Below, in pieces: positions 1 through 4,177 of a DNA stretch of 6,159 nucleotides. The notes under the pieces were generated by a model. That model saw only the letters and a program-made list of their open reading frames with translations. It had not been told where the DNA came from and made no database searches. The DNA is taken from positions 1 to 6,159 of the forward strand of contig JAIECC010000088.1 in assembly GCA_029068665.1 (NCBI GenBank). The letters run 5' to 3'. Position numbers and translations under genes: made by a program. The DNA is from Lachnospiraceae bacterium. Lineage in GTDB: Bacteria > Bacillota > Clostridia > Lachnospirales > Lachnospiraceae. How positions within the stretch are numbered: position 1 is the first letter of the stretch; each line of letters begins with the position of its first letter.

Positions 1-497
1 GAGTACGCTTCATAATAGCAAACAGGAATATTATCGGACGCAAAGTCTGCCTTACTGGGTGTGAATACAAAAATAAACGCTTTATTCTGACGAAGAGCTT
101 CTGATTGAATATTATATATTTTTACTGCAATATTCTGAATCTCTTCATCGGAAAGCCTATATTGCTCCTCCGTTCCTAACGCTTCGATTATATAAGGAGA
201 TTCATACAGATATCCGTTCTGTCCCACAACAACAGAATCTGACATTCCAAATACAGAATATTGAAATTGATTATATAATCTGACATTAAAATTGTGTCCT
301 GCATAATTACTGGAAATGAAATTTTCCATATCCCTCTGATAATTACCGGCCATCCACTCCGCCATTTGAAAATCCGGTTCTTCATACTCTGTATAGCTTC
401 CATTCAGCTTTGTCGGGTTGCCTAAATGAAAAAGGCTTAGGATACCAGTCAAAAACAGTATAAAACCAATAATTCCTACAAACAATTTCTTTTCCAT
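1..497 (-). CDS. AlgX/AlgJ-like SGNH-type membrane-anchored protein, N-terminal part (3'-partial)
   Basis: The frame opens with ATG at 497-495 and stays open to the left edge, giving 165 residues; the C-terminal part is outside the window. A TGAGGA ribosome binding site at 505-510 lies 7 nt upstream of the ATG and supports this start. Residues about 5-24 form one hydrophobic segment (signal anchor). Residues about 57-100 carry the pattern FISSNYAGHNFNVRLYN, then a phrase like VFGMSDSVVVGQNGYLYE. This matches the start of AlgX/AlgJ-type putative O-acetyltransferases, which usually read R..L...Y..L.Y..FG.S..V.VG.DGWLF. A later stretch (FIFVFTPSKADF, about 141-152) resembles their 'P-K' strand. 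In this family the domain O-acetylates exported polysaccharide, usually with an MBOAT partner. The catalytic DxH motif normally comes after this point and cannot be seen, so activity is unproven. A weak TATAAT-like -10 lies at 523-528 (minus) with no good -35. The region is visibly more AT-rich than the genes to its right. Confidence 0.62.
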   Translation of the reverse strand, partial: MEKKLFVGIIGFILFLTGILSLFHLGNPTKLNGSYTEYEEPDFQMAEWMAGNYQRDMENFISSNYAGHNFNVRLYNQFQYSVFGMSDSVVVGQNGYLYESPYIIEALGTEEQYRLSDEEIQNIAVKIYNIQSEALRQNKAFIFVFTPSKADFASDNIPVCYYEAY

Positions 498-581
498 ACA
501 ATTATCCTCATAGTTTTGAATTATTATAGGTGCATGCAAAACACTAAAAGCTGGATAAGTAGGCATTTTCTAATGACAAAA

Positions 582-649
582 TATCTCCTTTAGGTTTTGG
601 CAAAATAGAATTCTTCCGAAACTATCAGCCAATCCACCCAAAGGAGATA
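582..649 (-). terminator. Long imperfect hairpin downstream of the amidase gene; possible terminator or mobile-element remnant
   Basis: Positions 582-591 and 640-649 are perfect 10-bp inverted repeats (TATCTCCTTT / AAAGGAGATA). Pairing continues with 592/639, 593-595/636-638 and, after a small internal loop, 597-601/628-632. On the minus strand 592/639 is a G-U wobble, giving 14 uninterrupted pairs; on the plus strand it would be an A-C mismatch. The structure is therefore better as minus-strand RNA, the direction of the amidase transcript, which ends at 721. A run of four U follows on that strand (581-578). The loop is long (26 nt) and the U-run short, so this may instead be an mRNA-processing structure or the end of a decayed insertion element. 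Confidence 0.45.
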
Positions 650-720
650 CACTCACCTCATTCCCACATTTCTTATGCCTGCTAATTAATTATAACCTAT
701 CGCACTTATATTTACCACCA

Positions 721-2826
721 TTAAAAATCCCCCACCAAAATTCCATAGGAATCACAATAATTCCGATATTCCTCTGACCGAATGAATCCGCGGATAACCG
801 TCTCCTTTTCCTGCTGACTCATACTGCCTAATCGTCCTGTCCAATAGGCTTTTCCAGCCGGGTCAGAAGGTCGGCCCATATAAATCTGATATAAGCCTTC
901 TACAAAATCCTCTTTGCTCAAATTCTGATTCCGGAATTCCGGACTGTTGATAAAGCCTCTGGTCAGGTCGGAAGCTGTTCTTTCTCCCAAAATCATGGAT
1001 CTGGTCCAGTATTCCAGCCCTTCTTTATCCGGTTCCCGGTTCATTAAGCCATTATAATACCTTGTAGTAAATTCTACCATCTTTGGATACAGCTTTGCAT
1101 ATTCCATGGAATGGCTTCCCTGTGCCATACCATATCTTGCACAGACCATTTCGAACTCCGGACAGTTACCAATCATCTCTGCCAGTCTTAATCTGGAAGT
1201 TCCGGTTTTCAAAAGAGATACCCAGTATGCTTTTCCGGAAGCCTCTGACGGACGTCCTAAAAATATCTCATACATTTTTTCTACATACTCTTCATCCGTA
1301 TAACCTCTGTTTTGAAATTCCTGACTGTCTACAAAATACCTTGTTAATTCCACTCCGGTCAATTCTTCTCCATCCACCTTGGTTACCCACCAGAATACCT
1401 CGGAACGGTTCGGTGTACGATTCAATACACTTTGATACAGAGAAGCTACAAATCCCGGTATATTCTCTGTGGTATCCGTATATAACTCTGTAGAATCCTC
1501 CCGCATAGCATCCGTAACGGCAGACCGCTTACTTAAGTTAAAATACCGGGCAATTCCCGTTGCATCTGCAACACCCAGATTCTTCAGCTTTTCTTCACTG
1601 CTCAGGAAGTTCGCTGCATCTGACGGATTGGAAATAAAGCAATGCTCTACAATAATTCCCGGAACTCCCACCTTAATACTGTCTCTGGTAATGGCATACC
1701 AGTCAGCGACTGCACCATTAGGATAATGGTATTCCTCATCCGGAGAATCCGACATCCGGACATATAAACCTCTGGAAGCCAGTCCAAGCTTGGTCAGTTC
1801 ATCTAATATCTTTTGTCCCACTGCATGAGTCTTGGTGCTTAAATCATCCCGATAAATTCCGTTTTTCGCAACAATTACCATGGCACCGCTTCTGGTAAGA
1901 GAACCGGCATCAATGTGAATACTCACCAATAAGTCCGCTCCTACACTGGCCGCATAGTTACATCTTGTTTTCATACAGTAACCATTCTTGTCTCCAGAGA
2001 CCGGACAACTGCCGTCATTTCTTGTCATATATACTGTTACATTCCGGTACTGCTCTAATTCTTCCTTACAATACTGGGCAATTCTTAAATTCAGTTCCTC
2101 TTCCCGCAGGCCATTTCCTGCTGCTCCGCAATGTATTGCATCATGTCCCGGGTCCAGAACCACTACCACTCTGCCGTCGCCTGCATTCTGCGGAAATACC
2201 TCTGTCATAAGCTCTGCCATATCACCACCGGTAGCAGAAAGAGGCATATCATCCAGCAGCATCGGTTCATCCCAGCCTTCTTCTGCCTCATCTACCAAAA
2301 AGGAAGCCTGAACCTCCCAGTCCGCAAATACAATCCGCTGGGTTTTCTCTGCTTTCTGTATTTCCATATAATCTAATTGATAGGTTCCGGTTTCCCAAAA
2401 GCTTTGACAGAAGATAATCAGATTATCATCAATCTCAGAATAAGCTATGGTTTCTTCCCTTCCATTTACCTGATAGCCCAGACGGATATCCTGTATCTGG
2501 TCTGCAAATGCTTCGATTCCTTCTATATTTACGGCGATGGTCTGCTCCACGCCCTGAGATAGCTCCGTATTCTCAATATATACATAATTCAAAACTGCTG
2601 ACTCAGACGCTTCCTCTGAAACAGAATTCGCTTCTTCCATACTACTGTCTGCAGCCGGCTCCTTTTCTTCCTCTACAGCTTCTGTTGTGTCTTCTGACAC
2701 TATTTCAGTTGCCATCTCAGTAGAATTTTCTACCGCCTCTTCAGCAAATACCGGTACGCCTGGCAGTGAACTCAACATAGCCAATGCCGTACCAATTGCA
2801 AGTAATCGTTTCCACGTTTTCTTCAT
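721..2826 (-). CDS. Secreted N-acetylmuramoyl-L-alanine amidase (Amidase_3) with C-terminal DUF4214 repeats
   Basis: This 701-residue exported protein should cut the bond between N-acetylmuramic acid and L-alanine in peptidoglycan. Start: ATG at 2826-2824, with a GGAGGAGG ribosome binding site (2836-2843) 9 nt upstream. Residues 1-28 are a signal peptide (MKKTWKR, hydrophobic core, cleavage after VFA). Residues 29-78 are an acidic, low-complexity linker rich in E, S, T and A. Residues about 79-180 look like a beta-rich domain I cannot name. The Amidase_3 domain spans about 219-430. Its probable zinc ligands are H228 (LDPGH), E242 (LREEELNL) and H304 (SIHIDA), with catalytic E394 in VEHCFISN, so all expected catalytic residues are present. 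Residues about 455-701 contain four copies of a FV..LY...L.R.P...G..YW motif (at about 459, 514, 586 and 641), i.e. DUF4214-type repeats, whose role may be surface attachment or wall binding. It is transcribed alone from the promoter at 2879-2906. A role in cell separation, remodelling or turnover is an inference. Confidence 0.93.
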   Translation of the reverse strand: MKKTWKRLLAIGTALAMLSSLPGVPVFAEEAVENSTEMATEIVSEDTTEAVEEEKEPAADSSMEEANSVSEEASESAVLNYVYIENTELSQGVEQTIAVNIEGIEAFADQIQDIRLGYQVNGREETIAYSEIDDNLIIFCQSFWETGTYQLDYMEIQKAEKTQRIVFADWEVQASFLVDEAEEGWDEPMLLDDMPLSATGGDMAELMTEVFPQNAGDGRVVVVLDPGHDAIHCGAAGNGLREEELNLRIAQYCKEELEQYRNVTVYMTRNDGSCPVSGDKNGYCMKTRCNYAASVGADLLVSIHIDAGSLTRSGAMVIVAKNGIYRDDLSTKTHAVGQKILDELTKLGLASRGLYVRMSDSPDEEYHYPNGAVADWYAITRDSIKVGVPGIIVEHCFISNPSDAANFLSSEEKLKNLGVADATGIARYFNLSKRSAVTDAMREDSTELYTDTTENIPGFVASLYQSVLNRTPNRSEVFWWVTKVDGEELTGVELTRYFVDSQEFQNRGYTDEEYVEKMYEIFLGRPSEASGKAYWVSLLKTGTSRLRLAEMIGNCPEFEMVCARYGMAQGSHSMEYAKLYPKMVEFTTRYYNGLMNREPDKEGLEYWTRSMILGERTASDLTRGFINSPEFRNQNLSKEDFVEGLYQIYMGRPSDPAGKAYWTGRLGSMSQQEKETVIRGFIRSEEYRNYCDSYGILVGDF

Positions 2827-2878
2827 CTGATTGTGCCTCCTCCATCTGCTTTTTATATTTCTGTAACACTTTTTTAAT

Positions 2879-2906
2879 AATATACCATATCAGGGCAAAC
2901 TGTAAA
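2879..2906 (-). promoter_or_regulatory. Sigma-A-type promoter with extended -10 for the amidase gene
   Basis: Read on the minus strand, TTTACA (2906-2901) is followed by a 16-nt spacer and TATATT (2884-2879). The -10 is preceded by TGG, which makes it an extended -10. Transcription should start near 2872, giving a leader of about 45 nt before the ATG. The match to TTGACA is 5 of 6 and to TATAAT is 5 of 6. No operator-like palindrome is evident around it. Confidence 0.65.
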
Positions 2907-3020
2907 TAGCCTTATCCTCATTTTCCACATATTTTCATTTTATCTTCATTTTTGATTAAAAAATAGTTTTAGAATGATTGTCCTTGGATTCAGACATAAT
3001 AATCCTATTCATCTTTATAT

Positions 3021-3026
3021 GGAGGT
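3021..3026 (+). promoter_or_regulatory. Ribosome binding site that fixes the start of the CmpB-like gene
   Basis: GGAGGT lies 10 nt before the ATG at 3037. It would be inside the coding region if translation began at the earlier in-frame ATGs (2974, 3019), neither of which has a comparable site at the right distance. The family's conserved N-terminus also begins shortly after the 3037 start, so 3037 is preferred. Confidence 0.75.
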
Positions 3027-3036
3027 ACAAGAACTT

Positions 3037-3552
3037 ATGGTTTCAAACCCTTTCGTCAAATGGAGCCTTTGCTTCTTTTTCTATTGCTTTGTGGGATGGA
3101 TCTGGGAGACCTGCTATGTATTTGTCCGGACCGGTCACTGGGAAAACCGTGGTTTTCTCCAAGGTCCTTTCCTGCCAATTTATGGATTTGGTGCCTTGAT
3201 TATCCTGTGGTTCACCACTCCTGCCCGAGGAAATATCTGGCTGATTTTCCTCCTGGGTATGCTGGGAGCTTCTTTGCTGGAATACTTTGGCGGTGTTCTG
3301 CTGGAACAATTGTTCCATATGCGCTACTGGGATTATAGCGGGGTTCCCTTCAACCTCGACGGACATATCTGCCTGCCCTGCTCTTTTGTATGGGGGATTT
3401 TTTCCATCCTTTTGGTAAAATGGCTGCATGGATGGGTCAATGAGTGGGTTACATCCATTCCCCAGACCTTAGGATTTCTGATCGCCGTTGCCCTTATCCT
3501 CTTGGTATCCTCCGATTTTGTCCATTCCACTGGAGAAGCGCTCGGCCTTTAA
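3037..3552 (+). CDS. Small polytopic membrane protein of the CmpB / putative ABC transporter permease family (PF06541-like)
   Basis: The protein is 171 residues from the ATG at 3037; an in-frame ATG at 2974 would add 21 residues unlike the family and is rejected. About five hydrophobic segments are visible (roughly 8-29, 43-61, 67-89, 109-131 and 143-162). Family signatures are present: FVGWIWE near 18-24, NRGFLQGPFLPIYGFGA at 37-53, LLEYFGG at 80-86, and the YWDYSGVPFNLDGHICL stretch at 97-113. These match the 'putative ABC transporter permease' family common in Firmicutes, whose actual substrate and function are unknown; there is no ATPase gene beside it, so the transporter label should be treated with caution. 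The gene diverges from the amidase gene, with 210 bp between start codons. No convincing promoter was found. The stop codon falls inside the left end of repeat element E1, so the C-terminus may have been shortened or its stop replaced by the element. Confidence 0.8.
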   Translation: MVSNPFVKWSLCFFFYCFVGWIWETCYVFVRTGHWENRGFLQGPFLPIYGFGALIILWFTTPARGNIWLIFLLGMLGASLLEYFGGVLLEQLFHMRYWDYSGVPFNLDGHICLPCSFVWGIFSILLVKWLHGWVNEWVTSIPQTLGFLIAVALILLVSSDFVHSTGEALGL

Positions 3553-3759
3553 ATATTGTTTTATTTTCCTCTTACTGGCTACCGCGACTGAGGATGATGA
3601 ACAGGTTTCACAAAGACACGCTTTCGCTCCTGCCAGCACATAGCGGTACATAAGGTGCGACAATACCGCACCTAAGTACCGACGTGCTTCTAAGGTCTTC
3701 GTGAAACCTGTTCATCATCGCCAGCCGCTGCCAAGGCAGGTGCAGTTTCATAATTTAAC
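3548..3759 (-). ncRNA. Structured repeat element E1 (inverted relative to E2), probable RNA element of unknown function
   Basis: Read on the minus strand, the element begins GTTAAATTATG (3759-3749) and ends near TTTAAA (3553-3548). It contains an 89-nt core (3700-3612) that is 79/89 identical to the core of E2. Outer stem: 3593-3611 pairs perfectly with 3701-3719 (19 bp) and continues into the core (GAAGAC / GTCTTT); outside it 3584-3590 pairs with 3722-3728. Inside the core is a 52-nt hairpin (3636-3687) with stems of 6, 5 and 7 bp and a 7-nt loop, then a mini-hairpin GC-GAAA-GC (3620-3627). Three pairs (3612/3700, 3640/3683 and 3587/3725) are G-U wobbles on the minus strand but A-C mismatches on the plus strand. 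This sets the functional strand as minus if the product is RNA. No promoter or intrinsic terminator belonging to the element is clear. It could be a non-autonomous mobile element, an mRNA 3' structure or a free small RNA. Confidence 0.7.
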
Positions 3760-3920
3760 ACTAATTTTTAATATGGCATATTGATACATGCCTTCAAGTG
3801 AAGGTGCGAGAAGAAAAATGACTATTTATCGATAACGAATTTTCATTTAGGCAATCATCTTATCGCTTTGTGGTATGGCATTCCAATTTTATACTGAAAC
3901 GGTCAAAACCTGAAGGCTAT
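3760..3920. other. AT-rich spacer between E1 and E2, no gene found
   Basis: This 161-bp spacer separates the 5' ends of the two divergent elements. No open reading frame with a plausible ribosome binding site is evident. It contains short palindromes: CCTTC-AAGT-GAAGG at 3791-3804, GGCAT / ATGCC at 3775-3779 and 3788-3792, and TTATCGATAA at 3826-3835. If E1 and E2 are transcribed on their own, their promoters should lie here. TGTTAAATT occurs at the head of both elements and could serve as a weak extended -10, but no -35 is convincing on either side. Confidence 0.5.
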
Positions 3921-4129
3921 GTTAAATTATGGATCTGCACCCGTCTTGACAGCGTCTTCCGGGGATATATAGTTGCAAGAAGACCTTAGAAGCACGTCGG
4001 TACTTAGGGGTGGTATTTTCACCCCTTATGTACCGCTACGTGCTGGCAGGAACGCAAGTGTGTCTTCTTGCAACTATATATCTCCCGGAAGACGCTGTAA
4101 CAAACAACGCAAATCCCCCATAATTTAAA
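3921..4129 (+). ncRNA. Structured repeat element E2, probable RNA element of unknown function
   Basis: The element starts GTTAAATTATG (3921-3931) and ends CATAATTTAAA (4119-4129), so its ends are themselves inverted repeats. A very long outer stem pairs 3949-3984 with 4062-4098: 36 bp with a single bulged base (4083). Within it the 89-nt core (3979-4067) shares 79 of 89 positions with E1. The core hairpin is 3992-4043: GCACGT/ACGTGC, GGTAC/GTACC and AGGGGTG/CACCCCT, with a GTATTTT loop. It is followed by a mini-hairpin AC-GCAA-GT (4052-4059) with a GNRA loop. The 5' flank (TTAAATTATG, then CTGCACC, CTTG and CAGCG) and the 3' flank (CGC.GTA, AAAT, ATTTAAA) align with those of E1. The outer-stem sequence beyond them does not, although both copies pair. 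Transcription would converge with leuS, whose terminator directly abuts the element. Confidence 0.72.
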
Positions 4130-4170
4130 AGCCATGAGCACCTTCCCAAAGGGATCAGGTATTCATGGCT
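4126..4170 (-). terminator. Intrinsic terminator of leuS
   Basis: Just 7 nt past the leuS stop codon, AGCCATGA (minus strand 4170-4163) pairs with TCATGGCT (4137-4130). Inside, ACCT/AGGT and CCC/GGG extend the stem to a TTT loop. Four U residues (4130-4127, counting the last stem base) and an AU-rich tail follow on the minus strand. The plus-strand side (CTTTCATTTATTTC after 4169) is also T-rich, so the hairpin could stop transcription from the E2 side too. Its U-tract overlaps the right end of E2. Confidence 0.88.
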
Positions 4171-4177
4171 CTTTCAT

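Noticed and set aside
188..403. 71-codon minus-strand open frame
   Set aside because: It lies in a different frame inside the AlgX-like gene, which has the ribosome binding site, signal anchor and family motifs.
1083..2723. Several plus-strand open frames of 61-136 codons
   Set aside because: They are antisense shadows of the amidase gene, without ribosome binding sites or recognisable protein features.
3043..3530. Minus-strand and alternative plus-strand frames over the CmpB-like gene
   Set aside because: Low-quality compositions opposite or out of frame with a gene that has a clear ribosome binding site and membrane-protein pattern.
3469..3663. 64-codon minus-strand frame covering part of E1
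   Set aside because: It runs through the RNA-like core, where the differences between copies track base pairing and not codons, and E2 has no matching frame.
3954..4093. Alternative pairing of GTCTTC and GAAGAC copies within each arm of E2 as a molecular switch
   Set aside because: The motifs exist (3954-3959 with 3979-3984; 4062-4067 with 4088-4093), but E1 has no equivalent and the long stem is far stronger.
3548..4129. Integron attC sites
   Set aside because: GTTAAAT at the element heads fits the GTTRRRY core, and the variable foldback arms are reminiscent. There is no matching RYYYAAC partner at the other end, no cassette genes and no integrase in view.
3548..4129. Retron, group II intron or CRISPR-related RNA
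   Set aside because: No reverse transcriptase, maturase, nuclease gene or spaced direct repeats are present in the window; only the foldback shape is similar.
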